Shown: piece after piece, positions 8,901 through 16,710 of the stretch
Layout of the letters: each line of letters begins with the position of its first letter
Position numbering within the stretch: position 1 is the first letter of the stretch
Origin: CAYZJR01 sp964503045
GTDB lineage: Bacteria > Cyanobacteriota > Vampirovibrionia > Obscuribacterales > Obscuribacteraceae
Length of the DNA stretch: 64,000 bases
Reading direction: 5' to 3'
Assembly (NCBI GenBank): GCA_964503045.1
Contig: CAZCZI010000031.1
Coordinates: 11,635 to 75,634 of the forward strand
The notes under the pieces: generated by a model
The model's database searches: none
Told to the model about the DNA's origin: nothing
Seen by the model: only the letters and a program-made list of their open reading frames with translations
Position numbers and translations under genes: made by a program

Positions 8901-10055
8901 ATGGCGGACAAGAGTTCGACAGTGGTTGAAATGGACAGAAACGATCCCGATATCGGCTTAGGAACCATGCCCGTGCTTATCGAAGGCGATCGCGTGCTGC
9001 TTCTGGATCAGCGCAAGCTGCCGGAGGAGACCGTTTTTTTCGATGCTACCGATCTGGATGACATGTGTTTTGCCATAAGCGACATGGTGGTTCGCGGCGC
9101 CGCATCAATCGGTGTCGCCGGCGCGCTGGGCTTGGCATGCGCGGCGCGGCAGATCGCAACCACTGCCTGCGACTCCGAAGAATTCACAGCGAAACTGGAT
9201 GCGGCCCGCATCCGGCTCAACGCAACCAGGCCCACGGCCGTGAATCTAACTTGGGGAACGTCTCTGATTTTTGAAGAAGCCGCAAATCTCTCGAATCAAG
9301 AGCCAGGCTACGACCGAATCAAAGTCGCCGAAAGCTTGAAGAGCATCAGCGAAAAGCTATTTGCAATGGCGGTCAAACTGATTGACGAACACACTCAAGA
9401 CAACCGGAGATTGAGTGAATACGGGGCTCAGCGAGTTCCTGAAAACGGACGGATTCTCACTCACTGCAATGCGGGCTCACTGGCGCTGTGCGGCTGGGGA
9501 AGCGCTTTGGGCGTGATTCGCTCTGCACACTTGATGGGCAAAAACGTCTCTGTCTTCGTCGACGAAACCCGCCCGCGAAACCAAGGAAGCAAGCTCACCA
9601 TGTGGGAACTAGAGCAAGACGGCATACCCACGACTTTGATCTGCGACAACATGGCAGCCACTTTGATGGCGCAAAACAAAGTATCAATGATTGTCGTCGG
9701 CGCCGACAGAATCGCTCGCAACGGAGACACCGCCAATAAGATTGGAACATACGGATTGGCTGTTCTTGCCCACTTCCATGGTGTGAAGTTCTACGTCGCC
9801 GCGCCCCTTTCCACTTTTGATCCCGACATCGAGTCCGGCGACGAGATTCAAATTGAAACCAGAGACGCACATGAAGTCACCGAAATCTGCGGCCGTTCCA
9901 CAACAATTCCATCAGCCAAAGCCTATAACCCCGCCTTTGACGTCACGCCAAATCGGCTGATTTCAGCCTTCTTCACCGAAGCCGGCATTCTCGAGCCGCC
10001 GTATCTTGAATCTATACATGGCGCCATGGCTAGAAAAAGCAAGGCAAGGCAATGA
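8901..10055 (+). CDS. mtnA: S-methyl-5-thioribose-1-phosphate isomerase (aIF2B-like family)
   Basis: 384 residues. The enzyme converts methylthioribose-1-phosphate to methylthioribulose-1-phosphate in the methionine salvage pathway. Diagnostic stretches are VVRGAASIGVAGALGL near residue 65-80, the catalytic Cys region THCNAGSLALCGWG (the usual NAGALAT replaced by NAGSLAL), ETRPRNQGSKLT, the catalytic Asp in VVGADRIARNGDTANKIGT, and KFYVAAPLSTFD. No other methionine-salvage gene is adjacent. It lies 101 bases upstream of the AllA-like/amidohydrolase operon in the same direction. The family also includes paralogues acting on other aldose-1-phosphates, so the assignment is strong for fold and reaction type and somewhat weaker for substrate. 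Confidence 0.93.
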   Translation: MADKSSTVVEMDRNDPDIGLGTMPVLIEGDRVLLLDQRKLPEETVFFDATDLDDMCFAISDMVVRGAASIGVAGALGLACAARQIATTACDSEEFTAKLDAARIRLNATRPTAVNLTWGTSLIFEEAANLSNQEPGYDRIKVAESLKSISEKLFAMAVKLIDEHTQDNRRLSEYGAQRVPENGRILTHCNAGSLALCGWGSALGVIRSAHLMGKNVSVFVDETRPRNQGSKLTMWELEQDGIPTTLICDNMAATLMAQNKVSMIVVGADRIARNGDTANKIGTYGLAVLAHFHGVKFYVAAPLSTFDPDIESGDEIQIETRDAHEVTEICGRSTTIPSAKAYNPAFDVTPNRLISAFFTEAGILEPPYLESIHGAMARKSKARQ

Positions 10056-10156
10056 ACTCTTGGCAGGGGTGGACTCATCGTATATATGGATGAGACAATT
10101 TGTGGTTGAGTTGACTATCTAAACGGATCGATTGCACCCCCAAGAGGAATGTTGAA

Positions 10157-10726
10157 ATGACTGAGACAGTTGAAGTTGTTGATGTACCGATAGTACATGC
10201 CACCCCCGAGAACACCGCTGATTACGGGCTGTTTATAGGCACCGATGTTCCGAATGCCGGATTGACCATTCCTTTTTACAAGGGCGCTGTCGAAGAGGGG
10301 CACAACATCCCATTTGAATGCACCGGCAGTGCAGTCATTCGCTCAGCCAGAATTCACAAACGTGCGCCGGAAGTAACCTGGCTCGAACGCCACATGAACA
10401 TGACTCAGCTCTTCATCGGTTTGGGCGACCAACCGTTTGCCATGGTCTTGGGCAAACCCAACCACGAAAAGGGTGGTAAAGTGCCCGATATCGGCGAAGT
10501 TAAGTGCTTCATCTTTCCGCCCGGCCACGGCATCATGCTCCTTAAAGGAACATGGCACGACTTCCCGCTTTGCGTAAAAGAGCCGGTGACTTGCCTCACT
10601 GCTAACTCTCCGGAAGTGGTCGAAGCCTTGAAGAACATGAAGGGCGCGCACGAGATGGATCACGGTGATGTCTTCAAAATCGACGTGAAGAAACACACCG
10701 GAAAAGTCCTCAAAGCAAACCTCTAA
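10157..10726 (+). CDS. Ureidoglycolate lyase (AllA)-family protein
   Basis: 189 residues, cupin-like. The segment ERHMNMTQLFIGLGDQPFA matches the AllA pattern (R-H..TQ.F.PL...P). The later CFIFPPGHGIMLLKGTWHD matches its G.G..Y..G.WH motif, with the conserved His-Asp. AllA releases urea from ureidoglycolate in purine/allantoin catabolism. Here the partner is a ring-opening amidohydrolase only 4 bases downstream, so a related ureido substrate is plausible (for example ureidomalonate from barbiturate). The ATG has a good GAGGA ribosome site. The family call is moderately strong; the substrate is inference from context. Confidence 0.7.
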   Translation: MTETVEVVDVPIVHATPENTADYGLFIGTDVPNAGLTIPFYKGAVEEGHNIPFECTGSAVIRSARIHKRAPEVTWLERHMNMTQLFIGLGDQPFAMVLGKPNHEKGGKVPDIGEVKCFIFPPGHGIMLLKGTWHDFPLCVKEPVTCLTANSPEVVEALKNMKGAHEMDHGDVFKIDVKKHTGKVLKANL

Positions 10727-10730
10727 GCCA

Positions 10731-11831
10731 TTGAAAGTCAGCGCTTTCAAACTATTGACCAAAAACCCGGCGGATGTCTCGGGTTTGGAGCGTCTTTTCA
10801 ATGAAGGAACGATTGAGGCAAAGGACGTTGTCTGCATCATTGGAAAGACCGAGGGCAACGGTGGTCGCAACGATTTCACGCGCGATCTAGCGATGAAGTC
10901 CTTCGAAGATCTCTTCAGCGCCAGGCTCAGTATCTCGGCGCGCGAAGTGACTGAGCGTATGATTTTTTCTTTGTCCGGTGGATGCGAAGGTGTGGTCAGC
11001 CCGCACATTGTTGTCTTTGCTGTTTCCGGAAGTGAGTCTGAAAGCCGGCTACCGGAAAATCAAAAAAGATTGGCAATTGCAACCGGCTTCACCAGAGAGT
11101 TCAAACCCGAAGAGATTGGGCGCCTGGCGCAGGTCGAAGAAACTGCCAAAGTCATCGAATCAATAGTGAACAAACTAAAGGTTGATTCAAACCGTGATGT
11201 TCACTTCATTCAAATGAAAGGTGCCATCCCAAACTACACCTACGAGCAAGGCGAAGCTGCGCGCAAGGCAGGCAAACCTATGCGTTCAGACATGGTTTAC
11301 TCCCGCGGCGCGTCAGCGCTTGCTGCGGCCGTGGCGCTCGGCGAAGTAGATCTCAAATCGATAACTGACGACACGATTTGCCAGGACTGGTCGAAATATT
11401 CATCGACGTCATCGTGTTCTGCAAAACCGGGATTGGAACGTACCGAGATTATGGTGATGGCCAACAGTCCCTATTGGGAGGGAGACCTCACCATCAATAG
11501 TGGCATACTCGAAGACATGCTTGATGTGAGAAGCATCCACAAAGTTCTTGCGGGCTTGGGGATTCAGGTCAACATTCAACTCACAGAAGAGCAACGACAA
11601 CGACTGGTCGGTATCTTTGCAAAATCTGAAGCCGACCCGAGAGGCACGGTGCGAGGACAGCGCCATACTATGTTGACCGATGACGACATCAGCGACACTC
11701 GCTACTCTCGTTGCGTTCTTTCATCGGTAGTTGCCAGTGTGACCGGAGACACCGCATTATATGTAAGCACTCGTGCAGAACATCATGGACCGGTCGGTGG
11801 TGGTGTTCTCGCGATCATTGCCAGACAATGA
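10731..11831 (+). CDS. Ring-opening amidohydrolase (cyanuric acid hydrolase/barbiturase family)
   Basis: 366 residues, close to the family norm. These enzymes hydrolyse an amide bond in cyclic imides such as cyanuric acid or barbituric acid, using three structural repeats each carrying a Lys-Ser pair. All three are visible: Lys39 in GKTEGNGGRNDFTR with Ser82 in SLSGGCEGVVSPH; Lys163 in QMKGAIP with the Ser cluster 224-230 (YSSTSSCS); Lys298 in AKSEADPRGTVRGQRHTML with Ser346 in VSTRAEHHGPVGGG. RSDMVYSRGASALAAAVALGE is also typical. The start is TTG at 10731, 4 bases after the previous stop, so it is co-translated with the AllA-like gene. Which ring is opened (cyanurate, barbiturate or another) cannot be decided by eye. 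Confidence 0.9.
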   Translation: MKVSAFKLLTKNPADVSGLERLFNEGTIEAKDVVCIIGKTEGNGGRNDFTRDLAMKSFEDLFSARLSISAREVTERMIFSLSGGCEGVVSPHIVVFAVSGSESESRLPENQKRLAIATGFTREFKPEEIGRLAQVEETAKVIESIVNKLKVDSNRDVHFIQMKGAIPNYTYEQGEAARKAGKPMRSDMVYSRGASALAAAVALGEVDLKSITDDTICQDWSKYSSTSSCSAKPGLERTEIMVMANSPYWEGDLTINSGILEDMLDVRSIHKVLAGLGIQVNIQLTEEQRQRLVGIFAKSEADPRGTVRGQRHTMLTDDDISDTRYSRCVLSSVVASVTGDTALYVSTRAEHHGPVGGGVLAIIARQ

Positions 11832-11846
11832 GCCAAGGAGAAGATC

Positions 11847-14456
11847 ATGGTTAAGTCAATGGAGACAACAGCACCTCAAACAGTCGCTTGGAAATTGTCT
11901 ACCGGTGCCGAACTCGCTGTCTGGAAAATGGCGCCAACACCAGACCGCACTGCTTCGGAGCTGATCGTCTTTTTGCATGCCGTCGGTGGCGATCATAAAT
12001 CGTGGGCACCGCAGATGCGATACTTTTCTTGCGACTATGTCTGCGTCAGCTTCGACTTCAGGGGGCATGGAAAGTCTGCCATCAAATCCAGTGACGGTCC
12101 CAGAGTTGGAGTCGATCAATTCGCCGAAGACGTAATCGCTCTCATTCAGTCGTTGAACTTTGCAAAAGCCCACCTCGTCGGACTCTCCATGGGCGGGGTG
12201 GTGGCACTGGAAGTGTTCAGTCAACGTCCTGATCTCGTGCAGTCAATAACCATGGCCAATTCATGGGCTCACCATGACGAAGCGGCTGGGCGCATCAAGT
12301 TTATGGAAGATCAACTTGCCACCAAGCCGCTGATGCAAAGCTCCAAGGAGTTGATTCCTGGATTATTTGCTGCCACGACCGCAAAGAGCATCGTCGATCA
12401 AACCATCGAAACTGAAGGAACCAAAGACAAAGACGTCTTCCTCGATTCGTGGAGATCGATGTTTTTAGTTGACTACAGACCACTTTTGGAGACTATTGAT
12501 GTCCCGCTTTTGCTCATTGGCGGAACCGCGGATGCGGTCACCCCAACTCAACCTTTGTTGACAGACATCAAATCCAAAGTTCATATGGCGCAACTCGTCA
12601 CAATCGAAGGCGCCAATCATTTCTCAAACTTGGACAAGCCCGATCAGTTCAATCGAGCACTCAAGATTCATTTGAATCGCAGCCGATCTATTTTTGGAGA
12701 ATCGCTGGCAGCGCCAACTTTCAAAGAAAAGAATTTTGAGGCGGACACCGTCGCGCATGCACTAATGAAGATGCTTGATGAAAGGCACGTCGATTGTTTC
12801 TTTTCGAATTCCGGCACGGACTTCACACCCATAATCGATGCGTTGTCCAGGTACCACAAAGAGACCAAGATGAAGACTATCGTGGCGCCGCATGAAAACA
12901 CGGCGATAGCGATGGCGCACGGACACTTCCTTCTTTCGGGCAAACCGCAAGTAGTAATGGCGCATGTCAATGTAGGAACTGCAAACATGGGTCTGGGAAT
13001 TATCAATGCGAGTAGATCCCGAGTTCCTATGCTGGTTTTGGCAGGCAAAACTCCTTGGTACGAAAGTGACGTGGATGGTTGCAGAACCAATTTCGTGCAG
13101 TGGGGACAAGACACCTTCGATCAGGGCGCTTATTTCAGAGAGTTCACAAAATGGGACTATGAGCTGAAAGGAGGGTTCAATCTCGAAACGATCGTCGATC
13201 GAGCTTTTGCTGTTGCCGGCACCAATCCGGCAGGTCCTGTGTATCTGACTTTGCCGAAAGAATCTCTTTGTCAGAAAGTTGATGGGCTCAAGTTAAGCGA
13301 TCCACCCAGGCAGATTGCGGCAAAACCTGCAAGACCGAATGAATCGACACTTGAAATCGCAGCACGCATTTTGTTGGAAGCAAAGAATCCTCTTATTGTA
13401 ACTGCTGAGGCCGGTCGATATAGAGGAGCCCCTGAAGCGCTTGTTCGCTTTGCTCAGCAACACGCTATTGCTGTAATCGAACATGGCAAGCGCAACTTCT
13501 TTAATTTCCCGACAATTCATCCGATGCATCTCGGGTTTAACCCATCACCATATGTGGAGCAGGCCGATGCGGTCGTTGTCGTCGAGTCTCATGTGCCGTG
13601 GATTCCAGCTCTATCGAAGGTCAAGAAAGCGCCGACGATGATTCAAATTGGGGTCGATCCCCTGTGTCAGAACATTCCCATGCGCAGCTTCCCCGTTGAT
13701 GTTTCTATACAAGGAGATCCCGCTCAGTCATTGAAAGAGCTTAGCCGCAAGCTTACTGACGCAATGAACGAGTCAACCGACTACGACAAGCGAAAGAAAT
13801 CTATCAAAGAACGATATTCGAAATGGCACAACGAGCACACAAGACTCTTTGAAGAGTATTTCAAGAACGCGGGCAAAGATGCCGAGAAAAACGTTATCAC
13901 CAAACGGTTCCTTTCTATGTGCATCGGGCAAGCCATTGATGATGATGTCGTAATTTTCAATGAATACGATCTCGATCCGTTTTTGGTGCCACGTGAGTTG
14001 GCTGACAGTTGGTTTGAAAACTCGGTGGCGAGCGGGCTTGGATGGGCTCTCGGCGCTGCGTTGGGCGGGCAATTGGCATCGCCTGAGCGCACGATGGTGG
14101 TTACTGTCGGTGACGGCAGCTACCTTTTTAACACACCGTTGTCTGCGCACTACTCAGCAGCTGCCTACGAATTGCCTATTCTGATCATCGTTTTCAATGA
14201 TAGTGCATGGACCACAATCAAGAAGTCCTATTTGGGCACCACCCCTGATGGCTGGGGGAAACGCACCGGAGTAATGCCTCTTTGTGATTTCGATTTGACC
14301 GTGAAGTTCGAGAAGCTGGCAGAATCATGTGGCGGAATCGGGCTCACTGTCGAGCGCCCAGGCGAGTTGCTAGACTCAATCAAGAAGTCTATTGCAATCG
14401 TGCGCGAACAGAAAAAGCACGTGCTATTAAACGTAATTTGTGAACGTGACGCCTAA
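11847..14456 (+). CDS. Fusion: alpha/beta-hydrolase + ThDP-dependent (acetolactate synthase-like) enzyme
   Basis: 869 residues, with a strong AAGGAG ribosome site. Residues 1-280 form an alpha/beta-hydrolase: oxyanion region FLHAVGGDHKSW, FDFRGHGKS, nucleophile elbow GLSMGG (Ser114), acid in GGTADAVTP and His in GANHFSNLDKP. It resembles PcaD/RutD-type hydrolases. From about 297 to the end is a full-length ThDP enzyme: an N-terminal PYR domain with the conserved Glu in APHENTAIAMAHG, a central domain, and the PP domain with VGDGSYLFNTP...IVFND that binds Mg-ThDP. ThDP enzymes of this class decarboxylate or ligate 2-oxo acids. It is the third gene of the operon after the ring-opening amidohydrolase (15-base gap), which suggests it processes the ring-opened product or a derived oxo acid. 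I do not know this fusion from characterised enzymes. The stop overlaps the convergent HMA-like gene by 4 bases. Confidence 0.85.
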   Translation: MVKSMETTAPQTVAWKLSTGAELAVWKMAPTPDRTASELIVFLHAVGGDHKSWAPQMRYFSCDYVCVSFDFRGHGKSAIKSSDGPRVGVDQFAEDVIALIQSLNFAKAHLVGLSMGGVVALEVFSQRPDLVQSITMANSWAHHDEAAGRIKFMEDQLATKPLMQSSKELIPGLFAATTAKSIVDQTIETEGTKDKDVFLDSWRSMFLVDYRPLLETIDVPLLLIGGTADAVTPTQPLLTDIKSKVHMAQLVTIEGANHFSNLDKPDQFNRALKIHLNRSRSIFGESLAAPTFKEKNFEADTVAHALMKMLDERHVDCFFSNSGTDFTPIIDALSRYHKETKMKTIVAPHENTAIAMAHGHFLLSGKPQVVMAHVNVGTANMGLGIINASRSRVPMLVLAGKTPWYESDVDGCRTNFVQWGQDTFDQGAYFREFTKWDYELKGGFNLETIVDRAFAVAGTNPAGPVYLTLPKESLCQKVDGLKLSDPPRQIAAKPARPNESTLEIAARILLEAKNPLIVTAEAGRYRGAPEALVRFAQQHAIAVIEHGKRNFFNFPTIHPMHLGFNPSPYVEQADAVVVVESHVPWIPALSKVKKAPTMIQIGVDPLCQNIPMRSFPVDVSIQGDPAQSLKELSRKLTDAMNESTDYDKRKKSIKERYSKWHNEHTRLFEEYFKNAGKDAEKNVITKRFLSMCIGQAIDDDVVIFNEYDLDPFLVPRELADSWFENSVASGLGWALGAALGGQLASPERTMVVTVGDGSYLFNTPLSAHYSAAAYELPILIIVFNDSAWTTIKKSYLGTTPDGWGKRTGVMPLCDFDLTVKFEKLAESCGGIGLTVERPGELLDSIKKSIAIVREQKKHVLLNVICERDA

Positions 14457-15073
14457 TCGGTGTTGGCCGGCGGCGTAACAGGCAGCGCCGTGTCGTCTAT
14501 GCCATTCAAATTATGATACTTCGGAATCAACACGGGCGGAATTCTCTCGACAGCAGCATCTACAGCGCCTTCAATTTTGACTTCCTTCTCGCCTTCTTTG
14601 ATCTTCTTATCTAATGCTGCTTGATTCAGTTTGGTCGAGTCATAAATTACAACGGCACCGTAAGGCTTCTTCAGCATTATTGCTACCTTTGCCACACCGG
14701 GAGTCTTTCTAAGACGTCGTTGAATTCCTAGCAAGCAGACTGCACAAGTCTTTCCGACGATTCGAAAGTCATAGCGTCTCAATGCCTTGAGGTTGAGCGT
14801 CACTTTGGGGACGTCATCACCCATGTCGTTGAAATATGGCTTCAGCAAAGGCTTTTTAGCATCAGCCGCCTTTTTTGCCAGTTTCTCTTCTTCTGTCAGT
14901 GGCTTGGCAGGTGGTTTATTGCCGGTTGGAGTTGCAGGCTTCATTGTTGTTGCTTCTGTTTGAGGCTTAGCCTCGGGCTGTTTCTTCGCTTCTCCTGCAG
15001 CCCAAGCCAATTGAGGTGTGAGCCAAAGAGCGACTGCGGCAACTGCGACAACTCTAGTAATGGTGCGATTCAT
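14453..15073 (-). CDS. Secreted protein with HMA-like (CxxC) domain
   Basis: About 206 residues from the ATG at 15073, chosen because GGGGAGGA lies just before it (an ATG at 15091 is less likely). A signal peptide (VVAVAAVALWLTPQLAWA) leads into a Lys/Pro/Ala-rich linker, then a ferredoxin-like domain whose core FRIVGKTCAVCLLGIQRRL resembles heavy-metal-associated domains. The CAVC pair corresponds to the metal-binding CxxC, followed by GVAKVAIMLKKPYGAVVIYD as in HMA strands. This suggests periplasmic copper/mercury-type metal binding, or a thiol-based role. No transporter gene is adjacent. It is convergent with the fusion gene. Confidence 0.6.
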   Translation of the reverse strand: MNRTITRVVAVAAVALWLTPQLAWAAGEAKKQPEAKPQTEATTMKPATPTGNKPPAKPLTEEEKLAKKAADAKKPLLKPYFNDMGDDVPKVTLNLKALRRYDFRIVGKTCAVCLLGIQRRLRKTPGVAKVAIMLKKPYGAVVIYDSTKLNQAALDKKIKEGEKEVKIEGAVDAAVERIPPVLIPKYHNLNGIDDTALPVTPPANTD

Positions 15074-15316
15074 TGGTCCTCCCCGCATCATAACGGAACG
15101 ATTCTACCTTCGCCTCGAGATAGCAAAATATATTGTATAGGAGCGGCAAATCCTGTGCCGCCCATAGTTGACTGGAGAGCTAATTTAGAGCCTATCATTA
15201 CTTATACGCGGTTGTACCGATATCGTTTAAGAATCACCAAACGACATCACGGGCGTCCGGTGACCTATCGTATTTCAGGATCTGCCGCGAAATCAGACGA
15301 CAGTGAATCTTGAAGG

Positions 15317-15724
15317 CTATGGAGGCAATACGCCTACCACCGGCTCGGTGGCATCAGCTTGGAAAATCTGGGTTGAGTGTCCAGGAATCGGCACAGGCAA
15401 TGTGCAAGTTACTTGGGTGACACACGTAACTTGGGTGTTCGACCAAGCCTTACAGGAGCTGCCCGGTACCAATTGTGCTCCGCTCACGATAAAGTTATCT
15501 GAAAAGGCAGCGATGACAGCTTGAGCCGCGCTGTTGGCCTCAGCGTTGTCCTTGCCTCCTGCTGCGGCACGGGCGCAATGTTTGGCCAGGGCATCGTTTG
15601 CGGTCTGCGCTATAACCAGAGCCACCACATCGATCAAAAACAAAACTACCGGTATTACAAGGATCAACCCAGCCATGGTTTCTGCAAGGGTTGCTGCTCT
15701 CTTGCGATTGTGCCGAAGTAACAC
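15317..15724 (-). CDS. TadE-like pseudopilin-type protein
   Basis: 135 residues. A short basic N-terminus is followed by LAETMAGLILVIPVVLFLIDVVALVI, the single helix with a Glu at the start that marks TadE/type IV-pilin-like minor pilins. The extracytoplasmic part has several Cys (a possible disulfide). The GTG start at 15724 has GGGAGAGAG upstream, and that ribosome site sits next to the stop of the preceding gene, so the two are coupled. The role is likely in a Flp/Tad-type surface filament or envelope complex; no Tad ATPase or secretin is in the window. Confidence 0.6.
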   Translation of the reverse strand: MLLRHNRKRAATLAETMAGLILVIPVVLFLIDVVALVIAQTANDALAKHCARAAAGGKDNAEANSAAQAVIAAFSDNFIVSGAQLVPGSSCKAWSNTQVTCVTQVTCTLPVPIPGHSTQIFQADATEPVVGVLPP

Positions 15725-15737
15725 GTTAACTCTCTCC

Positions 15738-16241
15738 CTAGTTTATTCCTTGCTCTTCTTGCGGACGTCTATCCGCAAAGATGAAAGTGGCATTGGCCGT
15801 ACATCCTGGAATGTTCATGGAATTGATAACTGGGACACCACGCATGTCCATAAACGGTTTGCAGGTTACTTGCGTGGTCACTAAACAGAACCCGTTGGGT
15901 GTCCCTTTCACAGGATCGTTTTGGAAAACCACAGTGCTGGTAGGCGTCCCGACAACTCCTATAAACTGCGCAAGATAGGAGGCTTGCCATGATCCAGTTG
16001 CGGCGGTGACAGCACTTGTTACTGCGCCGCCGTTGGTTGGGTCGGTGCAGCAAACTGCCCGAGTCACCATGTGATTCAAAAACCAGCCGGAGCCGAATGC
16101 CATTCCCATGTACATCAAGTCGAGCATGGGAAAGAAGACCATAATCAAGATGAGCCACAGCGCGGGCCCTAATTCCGCGATTTGCCCACCGCCAAATTGA
16201 CTACGAAAACGACGCTTTCTTCTCACAGTTCGAGACCTCAT
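15738..16241 (-). CDS. TadE-like pseudopilin-type protein
   Basis: 167 residues. A very basic N-terminus (RTVRRKRRFRSQ) is followed by IAELGPALWLILIMVFFPMLDLMYMGM, again a pilin-like helix preceded by a Glu. The external part is rich in Cys, Thr and Gly. It is the first gene of a two-gene minus-strand unit, with its stop 13 bases before the next start. It diverges from the TadG-like gene at 16.7 kb. Confidence 0.6.
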   Translation of the reverse strand: MRSRTVRRKRRFRSQFGGGQIAELGPALWLILIMVFFPMLDLMYMGMAFGSGWFLNHMVTRAVCCTDPTNGGAVTSAVTAATGSWQASYLAQFIGVVGTPTSTVVFQNDPVKGTPNGFCLVTTQVTCKPFMDMRGVPVINSMNIPGCTANATFIFADRRPQEEQGIN

Positions 16242-16415
16242 ACTTTACCCAGACCCCCAGGGTCTGCCCTCCAAACACGACTGTGTTCCTGTGTTCCTGT
16301 TTCTAACTTATCGTGTCAACGCTGATGTGTCTATGACTCATCACGCAACCACTTTTGCAGCTGATGTTAACTACACGTAACTCGACCAAAAACTCAATAG
16401 AGTAAAGGTATTTTC

Positions 16416-16421
16416 ATTATA
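16416..16421 (-). promoter_or_regulatory. -10 element for the TadE-like pair (tentative)
   Basis: On the minus strand this reads TATAAT, about 175 bases before the first TadE-like start codon. No good -35 is found at the expected distance, so it is a weak prediction. Confidence 0.3.
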
Positions 16422-16515
16422 CCCAGTTGCTTCTATCCCAATCTCCGTATCCACGACGTGCTCTTAATTCTGTGAACGATAGTGGGGCAAACCGCATGAG
16501 ACACTCAATTTTTTC

Positions 16516-16544
16516 TTGACTTCCCTGGGTTAGCGAGGCATAAT
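16516..16544 (+). promoter_or_regulatory. Sigma-70 type promoter of the TadG-like operon
   Basis: TTGACT (16516-16521), a 17-base spacer, then CATAAT (16539-16544). It lies about 165 bases upstream of the TadG-like start, leaving a leader of about 160 bases. Confidence 0.65.
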
Positions 16545-16710
16545 TAGATATCCTTAATTTACCCGCTTCAGGCACCCTGGAGCTCGGTCAGGGGGTATAG
16601 AGTGCGATTTCCGTACTCGGCTTGTTCATGCTTTTATGAGTGGGTTTGCCCTTGAGGATTCTTACTATTCCAGTTCAAAACATGCGCGGACCAATCAGAG
16701 GATCGACCAA

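Noticed and set aside
10056..10156. Terminator between mtnA and the AllA-like gene (CTCATC/GATGAG hairpin near 10074-10094)
   Set aside because: The stem is only 6 bases and no T-run follows, so read-through into the operon cannot be excluded.
10731..11831. Assignment specifically as cyanuric acid hydrolase (AtzD)
   Set aside because: The family motifs do not separate cyanurate from barbiturate specificity by eye, and no biuret or allophanate hydrolase gene is adjacent.
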